64,000 nucleotides of DNA from Burkholderia ubonensis (GCF_902833085.1 NZ_CADFEB010000011.1:124001-188000); one strand, 5' to 3'; positions 1 through 9,039 are shown, numbered from the stretch's first letter. Program-made: numbers and translations. The notes: generated by a model not told the origin, from the letters alone.

Positions 1-516
1 TTTCTGATCAGCATCGTCGGCGGCGCGCTCGGCGGCCTGCTGCTGCTGAAGACGCCGTCGTCGATCTTCTCGCGGCTCGTGCCGTGGCTCGTGCTGTTCG
101 CGACGGCCGTGTTCACCTGGGGCAGCTTCCTGCGCAAGCCGAGCGAGGAGACGGTCCATCTCGGCCCCGTCACGACCGCCGTCGCGCAGTTCGCGATCGC
201 GATCTACGGCGGCTACTTCGGCGGGGGTATCGGCTTCCTGATGATGGCGGCGCTGACGATGGCGGGCCTGTCGCCGCGTCACGCGGCCTCGACGAAGAAC
301 GCGCTCGCGGGCGTGATGAACGCGTCGGCGGTCGTGCTGTTCCTGACCTCGCCGCACCTGCACTGGCCTGCCGCGCTCGCGCTCGGCGGCGGCGCCGTCG
401 TCGGCGGGCTGTGCGGGTCGTGGGCGCTGCACCGCGTCAACGAGCGGGTGCTGCGGATCGGCATCGTGTGCATCGGCATCGCGCTGACCATCGGGCTGTT
501 CGTCAGGCCGCTGTGA
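1..516 (+). CDS. Sulfite exporter TauE/SafE family protein (C-terminal part)
   Basis: The gene enters from the left edge already in frame, so only about 171 C-terminal residues are visible. They are almost entirely hydrophobic, with at least four membrane-spanning stretches. Glycine-rich membrane text (GGYFGGGIGFLMMAALTMAG) is followed by HAASTKNALAGVMNASA, typical of the second half of TauE/SafE (DUF81) permeases. These inner-membrane proteins are thought to export sulfite, sulfoacetate or other small organosulfur anions; the substrate cannot be read here. It ends at a TGA 34 bases before the stop of the convergent NnrU gene. Family call is solid, function general. Confidence 0.85.
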   Translation, partial: FLISIVGGALGGLLLLKTPSSIFSRLVPWLVLFATAVFTWGSFLRKPSEETVHLGPVTTAVAQFAIAIYGGYFGGGIGFLMMAALTMAGLSPRHAASTKNALAGVMNASAVVLFLTSPHLHWPAALALGGGAVVGGLCGSWALHRVNERVLRIGIVCIGIALTIGLFVRPL

Positions 517-550
517 CGGCCGCCGGCGCGTATGCCGACACCCCGCCCGT

Positions 551-1129
551 TCAGCCGAACGGCCGCACGCCGATCAGCCAGCCGTGCAGGAACAGCGCGA
601 ACACGGCCCAGGCCACGAGCCCGACGGCAATGGTGACCACGTTGCGCGACGTGTTGCCCGCCGGATAGCGCACGCCGTCGCGGCGATCGCGCGCACGCGA
701 TGCGAGGAAGTCGACCAGCGACCACGCGAAGAACGCGCCGAACAGCACGACCGCGTGCAGCGTGCCGTTCGCGAGCAGGTGCGCGACGGCCCACACCATC
801 ACGCCGGCCAGCATCGGGTGCCCGACGAGCCCCTTGATGCGGTTGCCCGGCACGTACGCCGCCGCGATCAGCACGAACGCGAGTGCGGTCAGCACGCCGG
901 TCAGGTGCCGCACGCCGACCGGCGGCGCCCACAGGAAGCTGGCGTCGGCGCGCGCGAGCCCGTAGCCCCAGACGATCAGCACGAAGCCGACGATCGACGC
1001 GATCGCATAGCCTCCTTTCCAGCCTCTTTCGCCGAGCCGCGCGATCGTCGCGGACCGCCAGCCGTCCGCGACGATGCGGATCGAATGCACACCAAGAAAG
1101 ATCACCAAACCAAGAATCAGGACGAGCAT
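551..1129 (-). CDS. NnrU family membrane protein
   Basis: About 192 residues with five or six membrane segments. It opens MLVLILGLVIFLGVHSIRI and contains GYGLARADASFLWAPP and VGHPMLAGVMVWAVAHLLANG, the conserved NnrU core. NnrU-like proteins are inner-membrane proteins first linked to nitric oxide/nitrite metabolism and resemble methyltransferase-like isoprenylcysteine proteins; the exact activity is unknown. The open frame extends upstream to 1231, but the extra residues are arginine-rich and not membrane-like. The ATG at 1127-1129 starts directly in the first membrane helix, so I chose it. Confidence 0.82.
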   Translation of the reverse strand: MLVLILGLVIFLGVHSIRIVADGWRSATIARLGERGWKGGYAIASIVGFVLIVWGYGLARADASFLWAPPVGVRHLTGVLTALAFVLIAAAYVPGNRIKGLVGHPMLAGVMVWAVAHLLANGTLHAVVLFGAFFAWSLVDFLASRARDRRDGVRYPAGNTSRNVVTIAVGLVAWAVFALFLHGWLIGVRPFG

Positions 1130-1260
1130 CGGCTGTCTCCGTCTGGACGTGAGTGGGGAAGCGTGCGCCAGGACAAACGCGCCGATCATAAACGCCGGGC
1201 CGGCCGTTGTGAAGCGTGCGCGCTGCGGCAAGCGAACGCACTAAACAAAGCGCAGTAAAA

Positions 1261-1647
1261 CTACCGCGCGCGCGACGCCGCCGCGCCCCGCTTCGTCTTG
1301 CGCTTCGACGGCCCCGCCAGCAACGCGGCCCGATACGCACCGCGGCACCAGTCGAACAGCGCACCCGCATCCTCGAGCACGTCGGCCGGAGTCTCGTAAT
1401 AACCCTCGAGATTGACGGTGCGCGTGCGTCCCGAATAGGAAAACGGCCCCATCCCGGCCGCGACGAAGGCGGGCCGGCTCACGTCGTCGACGCGCAGGAA
1501 CAGCGACCCGCGCGACATGAACCCGAACATCACGCCGTCGATCCGCAACGCCGCGCCGCTGAAGAATCGCGCGACCTCGACCGTGCCGAGCGCCCCGAGC
1601 TGATAGGCGATCTCCTCGCCGTGCGCCTTTTCCGCCTGCCAGCTCAC
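1261..1647 (-). CDS. TfoX/Sxy N-terminal-domain protein
   Basis: About 128 residues. The middle carries the TfoX N-domain pattern: FSGAALRIDGVMFGFMSRG, then SLFLRVDD and a late WCRGAYRAALL helix. A lysine/arginine-rich tail (SKRKTKRGAAASRAR) could bind nucleic acid. I start it at the GTG at 1645-1647, which overlaps the TGA of the upstream dehydrogenase gene as GTGA, a normal translational-coupling arrangement. The longer frame upstream is only a shadow of that gene. Full TfoX regulates competence, but single-N-domain versions like this have no established role. The operon places it with a peptidase and a dehydrogenase and does not suggest competence. Confidence 0.75.
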   Translation of the reverse strand: MSWQAEKAHGEEIAYQLGALGTVEVARFFSGAALRIDGVMFGFMSRGSLFLRVDDVSRPAFVAAGMGPFSYSGRTRTVNLEGYYETPADVLEDAGALFDWCRGAYRAALLAGPSKRKTKRGAAASRAR

Positions 1648-2753
1648 GCGCGCTCCGTGCAGCGCCGCGTCCACGCGTCGAGGTCCGCGTCGGCGAACCC
1701 GACCGCCGCCGCGCCGTCGCGAATCTGCCGCCACGTCGCGCGATCGACCGGAATGCCGTCGGCGCCGCGCGCGGCGCGGCTCGCCTCTTCCGGTTCGCCG
1801 GGCATCCGCACCGGCTCTCCGCCCGCCTGCGGCGACGCCTTCGCCCACGCGACGAACGCGTCGGCCTCGCGCTCGGCGTCGGCCGCATCGAACGCGTTCG
1901 GATCGATCAGCACCGACAGCATGCCGTTGACGATCGCGCTCGTCTTCTGCAGCGTGCCGTCGTGCGTCGTATGCCCGCCGACGAGCGCGCCGCCGAAGAT
2001 CTCGCACATCGCCGCGAGCGCATAGCCCTTGTGCAGGCCGAACGGCAGCAGCGCGCCGAACGGCTGCTCGTGCATCACGGCCGGATCGTCGGTCGGCCGG
2101 CCGCGATGGTCGATCAGCGACCCGGCGGGCACGCGCTTGCGCTGGTTGTAGGCAACGCGCGTCTTGCCGTACGCAATCGCGCTCGTCGCGAAATCGAGCA
2201 CGAGCGGCGGCTTGCCGGTGCGCGGATACGCCGCGCAGAACGGATTCGTGCCGAAGCGCGGATCGGCGCCATGCAGCGGCGCGACCAGCAGGTCGCCCGG
2301 CACGTTGACGAAGTGGAACGACACGAGGCCCGAGCGCGCGCACTGCTCGGCCCAGTGGCCGATGCGGCCGAGATGATGGACGTCGCGCAGGCCGACCGCG
2401 CAGATGCCCATCCGCCGCGCGCGCTCGATCCCTTCGACCATCGCTTCGAACGCGATCACCTGGCCGAAGCCGCGTCCGCCGTCGATCGTCAGCACCGCGC
2501 CCGCGTCGCGGACGATCGCCGCATGGCGATTCAACTGCAGTTGCCCTTCGCGCCACGACGCGACGTAGTTCGGGATCATGCCGACCCCGTGCGAATCGTG
2601 GCCCGCGAGGTTCGCGCCGACCAGATGATCGGCAACGAGACGCGCCTCGCGCTCGCTGCTGCCCGCCCGTTCCCAGATCGCGGCAACGAACGCGTGCAGT
2701 GGTTCGGCGCGCACGCGCAGCAGGTCGGTTGCGGACGGCAGCGGCTCGGTCAT
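1644..2753 (-). CDS. Ldh2/malate-lactate dehydrogenase family NAD(P)H oxidoreductase
   Basis: 369 residues, the usual length for the Ldh2 (malate/L-lactate/ureidoglycolate dehydrogenase) family, which is unrelated to the classical Rossmann-fold dehydrogenases. Diagnostic text includes GHDSHGVGMIPNYV near residue 50 (the family His), DVHHLGRIGHWAEQC near 125, FGTNPFCAAYP, and LPFGLHKGYALA. The substrate is probably a 2-hydroxy acid or a cyclic imino acid such as a piperideine/pyrroline carboxylate; the sequence does not decide. It lies 38 bases downstream of the M20 peptidase gene and overlaps the TfoX-like gene by four bases, so the three are probably co-transcribed. Start ATG at 2751-2753. 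Confidence 0.85.
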   Translation of the reverse strand: MTEPLPSATDLLRVRAEPLHAFVAAIWERAGSSEREARLVADHLVGANLAGHDSHGVGMIPNYVASWREGQLQLNRHAAIVRDAGAVLTIDGGRGFGQVIAFEAMVEGIERARRMGICAVGLRDVHHLGRIGHWAEQCARSGLVSFHFVNVPGDLLVAPLHGADPRFGTNPFCAAYPRTGKPPLVLDFATSAIAYGKTRVAYNQRKRVPAGSLIDHRGRPTDDPAVMHEQPFGALLPFGLHKGYALAAMCEIFGGALVGGHTTHDGTLQKTSAIVNGMLSVLIDPNAFDAADAEREADAFVAWAKASPQAGGEPVRMPGEPEEASRAARGADGIPVDRATWRQIRDGAAAVGFADADLDAWTRRCTERA

Positions 2754-2791
2754 CGGTGCGTCTCCTCGTGGTGGGTGCAAGCGGCCGGCGC

Positions 2792-4246
2792 TCAGCGCGC
2801 GGTGGCGATCACGTCGGCCACCGCCGCGGTCAGCTTCTTCGCGTACGGCACGTGCAGGAACTCGTTCGGGCCGTGCGCGTTCGACTTCGGCCCGAGCACG
2901 CCGCACACCATGAACTGCGCGGCCGGGAAACCTTCCTGCAGCACGTTCATCAGCGGGATCGTGCCGCCGAGGCCCATGTACGCGCAGTCCGCGCCGAAGT
3001 GGCGACGCGACGCGGCGTCGAGCGACGCCGCCAGCCACGGCGCGACGTCGGGCGCCGCCCAGCCGGTCGCCGCGCCCGCGTCGGGCTTGAACGTGACCTT
3101 CGCGTTGTACGGCGGGTCGACTTCGAGCAGCTCCTTCAGCTGCTGCACGGCCTGCGCGGCATCGACGAGCGGCGGCAGGCGCAGCGACAGCTTGAACGCG
3201 GTGCGCGGGCGCAGCACGTTGCCCGCGTCGGCGAGCGGCGGCATGCCCGCCGCGCCCGTCACCGACAGCGACGGCCGCCACGTCGAGTTGAGCAGCGCCT
3301 CGCGCGGATCGGTCGTGGTCGGCAGCACCGGCTTGCCGTCCGCGCCGCACGCCCACGGCAGCCCCTTCCACACCGTGTCGCCGAGAATCGCGGCGGTTGC
3401 CTCCGCTTCGCGCAGGCGGCTCGCCGGAATCTCGCAATGGAACGCGCCCGGCAGCAGGTTGCCGTTCTTCGCGTCCTCGAGCCGTTCGAACAGCTGGCGC
3501 ATCACGCGGAAGCTCGACGGCGCGATGCCGCCGAACACGCCCGAATGCACGCCCTCTTCGAGCACCTCGACCTGCAGGTCGCCGGACACGAGCCCGCGCA
3601 GCGACGTCGTGAGCCACATCTGGTCGTAGTTGCCGGCGCCGGAATCGAGGCACACGACGAGCGACACCTGGCCGAGCCGGTCGCGCAGCGCGTCGACGTA
3701 CGGCAGCAGGTCGTAGCTGCCCGACTCCTCGCAGGTCTCGATCAGGCCGACGCAGCGCGGCCGCTCGACGCCCTGCTCGTCGAGCGCGCCGAGCGCCGCG
3801 AGGCTCGCGTAGATCGCATAGCCGTCGTCCGCGCCGCCGCGGCCGTACAGCTTGCCGTTCTCGAACTTCGGCGTCCACGGGCCGAGATCCGCGCGCCAGC
3901 CGTCGAATTCGGGCTGCTTGTCGAGGTGGCCGTACAGCAGGATCGTGTCGGTGCTGCCCGAGCGCGTCGCGGGCGTCTCGAAGAAAATTACCGGCGTGCG
4001 GCCGGGCAGGCGCACGATCTCGAGCTTCAGGCCCTTGACCGGCTGGCGCTCGGCCCATTGCGCGGCATCGGTGACGACGCGCTCGAGATAGCCGCGCTTC
4101 TCCCAGTCGGGATCGAACGCGGGACTCTTCGCGGGAATCGCGATGTAGTCGGTCAGCGCATGGAGAATTTCATCGTTCCACTTGCGCTCGATGAAGGTGA
4201 CGAGCTTGTCATGGTCGAGGACGGGGGTAGTGTCGACGGAGGTCAT
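2792..4246 (-). CDS. M20 family metallopeptidase
   Basis: 484 residues. The di-zinc ligand motifs are all present: LLYGHLDKQPE (His, and catalytic Asp), GRGGADDGYAIY (bridging Asp), ETCEESGSYDL (catalytic Glu pair), a dimer-domain HSGVFGG, and the final NAHGPNEFLHV His. The overall form resembles cytosolic carnosinase-like (CNDP) dipeptidases. No signal peptide is visible, so it should act in the cytoplasm on dipeptides or related amides. First gene of a three-gene operon with the Ldh2 dehydrogenase and TfoX-like protein. The longer open frame upstream of the ATG at 4244-4246 is low-complexity Arg/Gly and was discarded. Confidence 0.88.
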   Translation of the reverse strand: MTSVDTTPVLDHDKLVTFIERKWNDEILHALTDYIAIPAKSPAFDPDWEKRGYLERVVTDAAQWAERQPVKGLKLEIVRLPGRTPVIFFETPATRSGSTDTILLYGHLDKQPEFDGWRADLGPWTPKFENGKLYGRGGADDGYAIYASLAALGALDEQGVERPRCVGLIETCEESGSYDLLPYVDALRDRLGQVSLVVCLDSGAGNYDQMWLTTSLRGLVSGDLQVEVLEEGVHSGVFGGIAPSSFRVMRQLFERLEDAKNGNLLPGAFHCEIPASRLREAEATAAILGDTVWKGLPWACGADGKPVLPTTTDPREALLNSTWRPSLSVTGAAGMPPLADAGNVLRPRTAFKLSLRLPPLVDAAQAVQQLKELLEVDPPYNAKVTFKPDAGAATGWAAPDVAPWLAASLDAASRRHFGADCAYMGLGGTIPLMNVLQEGFPAAQFMVCGVLGPKSNAHGPNEFLHVPYAKKLTAAVADVIATAR

Positions 4247-4335
4247 GGCGGGTGCCTGGATCGGGCTGACGAAAACCCAGATGATACGCCGATGACCTCC
4301 CGCCCGCGCCCCTTTCAGCCCCCTTTCCGCGCCAC

Positions 4336-5469
4336 TCAGCCGGCCTGCGGAAACGTTGCCCGAAGCCCCGCCGCGCAGGCCAGCGCATCGTCCCACAGGC
4401 GGCGCGTCAGCACGCCCGCGTCCTCGTCGCGGGCGAGCACCGCGGCCTCGCCCGCCCACAGCACCGAGAAATCGTCGCGGCCCTGCCGCTCGAACGCCTG
4501 GCGCAGCGGATCGACGGCGGCCGTCGCGAGCGGAAACGCAGGCGCGAGCGCGCTCATCGGCCCCTGCTCGCGCATGAAGCGGGTCAGCAGGCCGCGCGCG
4601 GGGCGGCCCGTATACAGGTTGGTCAAGCGCGTGCCGTCGTCGCGTGCTGCGCGCACCGCCGCGCGATGCTGCACCGAGCGGCCGGCCTGCGCCGTCAGCA
4701 GGTAGCCGGTGCCGATCTGCACCGCGCGCGCGCCGAGCGCGAACGCGGCCGCGATGCCGCGGCCGTCGGCGACCGCGCCCGCCGCGATCACCGGCGCGCG
4801 CACCGCATCGACGATCTGCGGCAGCAACGCGAACAGGCCCGGCTGCGCGTGGATGTCATCGGTCAGGAACATCCCGCGATGGCCGCCCGCCTCGGCGCCT
4901 TGCGCGATGATCGCGTCGACGCCGCGCGCGTCGAGCCAGCGCGCTTCCTCGACGGTGGTTGCGGACGAAACGACCCGCGCGCCCGTGCGCCGCACCCGCT
5001 CGAGCAGTGCCGCCTCCGGCAGGCCGAAATGGAAGCTCACGACGGCCGGCCGCAAGTCCTCGACGACCGCGCACATCGCATCGTCGAACGGCGCGCGCCC
5101 CGGCCCGCCCTTCCCGGTCGGCGGATCGACTCCGGCCTCGGCGTAGTAGCCCGCGAGCGCCGCGCGCCAGCGCGCATCCACCGCGTCATCCGGCGCGGGC
5201 GGCGTATGGCAGAAGAAATTGACGTTGAACGGCGCCGGCGTACGCGCGCGGATCGCCGCGATCTCGTCGCGCAGCTGCTGCGGGCCGAGCGCCGCGCAGG
5301 CCAGCGAGCCGAGCCCGCCCGCTTCGCAGACGGCGATCGCGAGCGGGCTGAAGGAACCGACCATCGGCGCCTGAACCAGCGGCAAGCGCGAAGGCAGCGG
5401 GGAAGGCAGCGCGGCGCCGAGCGCCGTGCGCGTGTCGTGGCCGGGAGCAGCGGAATCGACGATGTTCAT
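4336..5469 (-). CDS. Nitronate monooxygenase (2-nitropropane dioxygenase family)
   Basis: 377 residues forming an FMN TIM barrel. Recognisable landmarks are PLVQAPMVGSFSPLA near the N-terminus, GGLGSLACAALGPQQL, the flavin-binding AIIAQGAEAGGHRGMF, and ALGARAVQIGTGYLLT. The enzyme oxidatively denitrifies alkyl nitronates such as propionate 3-nitronate with FMN and oxygen, detoxifying these poisons. I use the ATG at 5467-5469; the reading frame continues upstream to 5553 but that stretch is poor in family character. Divergent from a decayed DUF1460 gene, with no obvious operon partner. Confidence 0.88.
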   Translation of the reverse strand: MNIVDSAAPGHDTRTALGAALPSPLPSRLPLVQAPMVGSFSPLAIAVCEAGGLGSLACAALGPQQLRDEIAAIRARTPAPFNVNFFCHTPPAPDDAVDARWRAALAGYYAEAGVDPPTGKGGPGRAPFDDAMCAVVEDLRPAVVSFHFGLPEAALLERVRRTGARVVSSATTVEEARWLDARGVDAIIAQGAEAGGHRGMFLTDDIHAQPGLFALLPQIVDAVRAPVIAAGAVADGRGIAAAFALGARAVQIGTGYLLTAQAGRSVQHRAAVRAARDDGTRLTNLYTGRPARGLLTRFMREQGPMSALAPAFPLATAAVDPLRQAFERQGRDDFSVLWAGEAAVLARDEDAGVLTRRLWDDALACAAGLRATFPQAG

Positions 5470-5659
5470 GGGTGAAATCGGAATCGCGGTCAAGGAGCGC
5501 ACGATGATACGCCGGGGGCCAAATCGGCGCTGGCGGGTTTGCGCAGCCCGCAAAGCCGGCGCGGCACCCCGGGAAATTCAGATTTCGTTGAGATTTCTTG
5601 CGGCTCGTTTATCCGGCGACTGCTCCCGTTGCACCGCATGTTTCGGAACGAACCCGCTC

Positions 5660-5918
5660 ATGGCGATTGAAAAGACTCTCGGAAAACTGGCACCGCTCGT
5701 GCTGGGTCAGCCGGCTTCGGACCGGCGACTTCATCGGCATCTACGCGAAGGCGGACGGCCTCGACGTCACGCACGTCGGCTTCTTCGTCGAAACGCGCGA
5801 CGGGCCGATGCTGCGCAATGCGTCGTCGAAGAAAGCCAACATGAAAGTCGTCGATTCGCCGTTTCTCGAATACGTGAAGAACACGCCGGGCATCGTGGTG
5901 CTGCGACCGCGCGCGTGA
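5660..5918 (+). pseudogene. Remnant of a DUF1460 (amidase-like) gene with a large internal deletion
   Basis: The last ~65 codons read RTGDFIGIYAKADGLDVTHV, then NASSKKANMKVVDSP and a short tail, which matches the C-terminus of DUF1460 proteins. These are NlpC/P60-like peptidoglycan amidases, usually 250-300 residues. Just upstream, in a different frame, a plausible N-terminal start reads MAIEKTLGKLAPLVLGQP. The two pieces meet near base 5715, so most of the protein, including the Cys/His catalytic parts, is missing and the frame is broken. I read it as an internally deleted, non-functional gene. The C-terminal identification is firmer than the N-terminal one. Confidence 0.65.
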
Positions 5919-5927
5919 GCGACGGCG

Positions 5928-6896
5928 TCAGCGCGCCGTCACGCCACGATCCATGCTGCGCCGGTACGCGGCGGGACTCGTCGCCGCGATGCGCCGGAAA
6001 TGCCGGCGCAGCGACTCCTCCGACCCGAAGCCCGCGCGCGCCGCGACCTGCGCGAGCGGCAGCGCCGGATTGGCTTCGAGCAGATCCTTCGCGACGTTCA
6101 CGCGCTCGCGGACCAGCCACGCGACCGGCGACATTCCGGTCGCGTCGGCGAACTGCCGCTGCAGCGTGCGCGGGCTCATCGCGGCCTGCGCGGCGAGCGA
6201 CGCGAGCGTATGCGGCTCGGCCGCGTGCGCGCGCATCCAGTCGATCAGCCTGGCGAGCCGGTCGCTGCCGCCCGGCGCCACCGGACGCGGCACGAACTGC
6301 GCCTGCCCGCCGTCGCGATGCGGCGGCAGCACGAGGCGCTGCGCGACGCGATTGGCGATCGCGCCGCCGTGATCGCGGCGCACGAGATGCAGCAGCATGT
6401 CGAGCCCCGCCGCCGAGCCAGCCGACGTGATGACCTGCCCTTCGTCGACGTACAGCGCGTCCGGATTCACGCGCAACGCCGGATAGCGCGCCTGCAGGCG
6501 CTCCGCGTAGCGCCAGTGAGTCGTTGCGGTCAGGCCGTCGAGCACGCCCGCCGCGGCCAGCACGAACACGCCGGAACAGATCGAGCAGAGGCGCGCGCCG
6601 CGCCGGTGCGCGGCGCGCAGTTTCTTCAGCAGCGGTTCGGGCGGCAGTTCGTCCGGATCGCGCCAGCCGGGAATCACGATCGTGTCCGCGCGGTCGAGCA
6701 TCGCGAGCCGGTACGGCGCGGCGACCGTGATGCCGCCGGCCGCGCGCACGGGGCCCGGCTCGCTCGCGCACACCGCGAAGCGATACCAGTCGACGCCCAG
6801 CTCCGGGCGTTCGAGCGCGAACAGTTCGACCACGCAGCCGAATTCGAAGGTGCAGAGGCGATCGTAGGCGAGCGCGACGACGAGATGGTTTTGCAT
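5928..6896 (-). CDS. ftrA: GlxA/FtrA-type transcriptional regulator (DJ-1/PfpI plus AraC HTH)
   Basis: 322 residues in two domains. Residues 1-180 form a DJ-1/PfpI-like amidotransferase fold with the nucleophile-elbow Cys in LCSICSGVFVLAAAG and the following TATTHW. Residues 215-315 are an AraC/XylS helix-turn-helix pair (SLAAQAAMSPRTLQRQFADA and AARAGFGSEESLRRHFRR). This FtrA/GlxA class senses small metabolites and usually activates adjacent genes. It is divergent from the rhodanese gene, with a 106-base gap that is the natural place for a shared operator. No clear inverted operator is visible there. Confidence 0.88.
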   Translation of the reverse strand: MQNHLVVALAYDRLCTFEFGCVVELFALERPELGVDWYRFAVCASEPGPVRAAGGITVAAPYRLAMLDRADTIVIPGWRDPDELPPEPLLKKLRAAHRRGARLCSICSGVFVLAAAGVLDGLTATTHWRYAERLQARYPALRVNPDALYVDEGQVITSAGSAAGLDMLLHLVRRDHGGAIANRVAQRLVLPPHRDGGQAQFVPRPVAPGGSDRLARLIDWMRAHAAEPHTLASLAAQAAMSPRTLQRQFADATGMSPVAWLVRERVNVAKDLLEANPALPLAQVAARAGFGSEESLRRHFRRIAATSPAAYRRSMDRGVTAR

Positions 6897-7002
6897 GGCG
6901 CGATGTTACTGGAACTTGTCGATCGCGCCACTGCCGCGCGATGCGCCGAACCGCGATACTGGCCTCATGTTCATCGCGCATCGCCACCCGGAGAAACCTC
7001 GC

Positions 7003-7422
7003 ATGTCCTACGTCACCGACATCCCCGCCGCCGACAGTCCCGCCGCCCTCGCGCATTTCGAAGCGTCGCTGCGCTTCGAGACCGATTGCTGGGACGTTCA
7101 CGACGCGCTCGCGTCCGGCGCGCCCGATTTCGTGCTGCTCGACGTCCGCGGCCCGGACCTGTTCGCCGCCGGCCACGTGCCCGGCGCCCGCAACCTGCCG
7201 CATCGCAAGATCGTCGCGGGCAAGCTCGCCGACTACCCGGCCAATACGCTGTTCGTCGTCTACTGCGCCGGGCCGCACTGCAACGGCGCCGCCCGCGCCG
7301 CGATCCGCCTCGCGCGGCTCGGCCGGCCGGTCAAGCTGATGATCGGCGGCGTCACCGGCTGGCGCGACGAAGGTTTCGCGTTGCGTAACGAAGCCGCCCC
7401 GGCGGACCGGCCGGCCGCCTGA
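7003..7422 (+). CDS. Rhodanese-like domain protein
   Basis: 139 residues. A single rhodanese domain has LLDVRGPDLFAAGHVPGARN followed by the active-site loop VVYCAGPHCNGA. The Cys after VVY is the persulfide-carrying position, and a second Cys sits four residues later. It would transfer sulfane sulfur, or act as a redox or arsenate-type phosphatase relative; single-domain proteins are hard to assign. I chose the ATG at 7003, behind a GGAG at about 6990, over an upstream start in the ftrA promoter region. Divergent from the FtrA-like regulator, which may control it. Confidence 0.85.
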   Translation: MSYVTDIPAADSPAALAHFEASLRFETDCWDVHDALASGAPDFVLLDVRGPDLFAAGHVPGARNLPHRKIVAGKLADYPANTLFVVYCAGPHCNGAARAAIRLARLGRPVKLMIGGVTGWRDEGFALRNEAAPADRPAA

Positions 7423-7512
7423 TCGAATCCAAAAACGCAACAATCAATTGTCTGCACGTCAACGGGAAAAGCGCGACAATCGGTCCCATTGCAATCCGGA
7501 TGGAGCAGCAAC

Positions 7513-7839
7513 ATGCAGACCGAAGTCCTGATTCAAGCCGCCGGCTCAGTCGCCGCGATCGCGCTCTACTTCCTGCCGGCGATCATCGCCGACCGGCGCC
7601 GCCGCCACGACAAGCTGACGGTCGCGCTGTTCAACGCGCTGTTCGCGTGGACCGGCATCGGCTGGCTGATGACCCTGTACTGGGCCTGCCAGCCGAATCC
7701 GCGAGCCGACGTCGCGCAGACGATCCTCGCCCGGCGCCGCGGCATCAGCATGCGCACCTTCTCGACCGGCCTCGTCGAGCGCGTGCAGCGCCGCGTCGCC
7801 GCCCAGGAGGAATGGGCGCAGAAGCAGGGCTGCCGCTGA
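7513..7839 (+). CDS. Superinfection immunity protein family (T4 Imm-like) membrane protein
   Basis: 108 residues. The N-terminal half holds two hydrophobic helices around the family signature YFLPAIIADRRRRHDKLTVA and AWTGIGWLMTLYWACQ. The C-terminal half is a charged cytoplasmic tail. The family is named after phage T4 Imm, which blocks DNA injection by related phages, but most bacterial members sit on chromosomes without a phage and are of unknown function. Nothing around it is phage-like. A GGAGC stretch sits seven bases before the ATG at 7513. Confidence 0.78.
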   Translation: MQTEVLIQAAGSVAAIALYFLPAIIADRRRRHDKLTVALFNALFAWTGIGWLMTLYWACQPNPRADVAQTILARRRGISMRTFSTGLVERVQRRVAAQEEWAQKQGCR

Positions 7840-7860
7840 ACCCTGTCCCCCTTCGCTTCC

Positions 7861-9039
7861 TCATCGCGCCGGCTCGAACATCGGCATCCTGACGTTGGTC
7901 GAGTCCCGGTAGCGCCAGCCCGGCGCGTCACCCGGCGGCAACCCGCCGCCGCGCAACAGCGCCCCGACCGCCCCCACCGTCACCGCCCGCGCGATCCGCT
8001 CGCCGGGACAGCCGTGCGGCCCCGCGCCGAAGCCGAACGCGGGCCCCGGCGGCCGGCCCGGCACGAAACGGTGCGGATCGCGCTGCGCGGCCGGATCGCG
8101 GTTCGCCGCCGCGAGCACGACCAGGATCGCGTCGCCCGCGTCGACGGTCACGCCGTCCAGCGTCGTGCGCGCCGCAACGAAGCGGCGCGTGTTCTGCACC
8201 GGCGCGTCGAAGCGCGCGACTTCCGCGACGAACGTGTCGAGCGTCGCGTCGTCCGCCGCGCGAGGTTCGCCGGCGGGACGCCTGGCCGGATCGAGCCACG
8301 CGACCACCGTATTGCCGAGCCACGCGGCCGTCGCCTCGCACGTCTGCGACAGCAGCCCGACCAGATTCGCAATCAGCGCGCCGCTCGCGTGCCAGCCGGC
8401 CTCGTGTGCCGCGCATTGCACCGCCGCGACCAAGCTGCCGTCGTCCGCGCGCGTCGCGGCGACGATTTCCGTCATCCGGTCGAGCAGCCGCCCGGCCGCG
8501 GCGCTGGCACCGGCCAGTTGCGCCGCCGTCGACAGCGGCGACAGCGCGGCGACGAAGTCGGTCACCCACGCGGCAACGTCGTCGAGCCGCGCGTCGTCGA
8601 AACCGAGCAGCCCGGCCACCGCGCAGACCGGCACCGTCATGCACCACGCATTCAGCGCATCGGGCGCCGCGTGCGCCGGCAAGCGCTGCGCGGCGAGCGC
8701 GGCCGTGCGGCGGCGCAACGCGAGCGCGTCGACCGACGCGAGCGCCGCCTGCATCGCCCGTTTCGGTGCGTCGTGCCGCAGCGCGCCGTCGTTCATGCGG
8801 ATCAGCTGGCCGAACAGCTCGCCCGCCGTCGTGCCGCGCAACGCGGGCGGCACCGGCGCGGCGAGCGGCCGGACCCGGCACGCGGGATGGCCGAGCACGG
8901 CGCTCACGGTCGCGGCGCGGCTCGCCACCCACAGGCCGAGCGTGGCGTCGAACGCGAGCGGCGGCCCGTCGACGAGCGCCGCATAGTACGGGTAAGGATC
9001 GCGGTGCGTGACCGCGGCAATCGGATCGGTCGGGTTCAT
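7861..9039 (-). CDS. Cytochrome P450
   Basis: 392 residues. The haem-binding loop is FGFGAGPHGCPGERIA near residue 350, with the proximal Cys ligand present. The ExxR helix is EVARFDAPVQNTRR, and an I-helix stretch reads LLSQTCEATAAW. There is no membrane anchor, so it is a soluble bacterial class P450 that needs a separate ferredoxin and reductase, neither of which is nearby. The substrate cannot be inferred. Start is the ATG at 9037-9039; an upstream in-frame start would add nine residues without support. Confidence 0.9.
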   Translation of the reverse strand: MNPTDPIAAVTHRDPYPYYAALVDGPPLAFDATLGLWVASRAATVSAVLGHPACRVRPLAAPVPPALRGTTAGELFGQLIRMNDGALRHDAPKRAMQAALASVDALALRRRTAALAAQRLPAHAAPDALNAWCMTVPVCAVAGLLGFDDARLDDVAAWVTDFVAALSPLSTAAQLAGASAAAGRLLDRMTEIVAATRADDGSLVAAVQCAAHEAGWHASGALIANLVGLLSQTCEATAAWLGNTVVAWLDPARRPAGEPRAADDATLDTFVAEVARFDAPVQNTRRFVAARTTLDGVTVDAGDAILVVLAAANRDPAAQRDPHRFVPGRPPGPAFGFGAGPHGCPGERIARAVTVGAVGALLRGGGLPPGDAPGWRYRDSTNVRMPMFEPAR

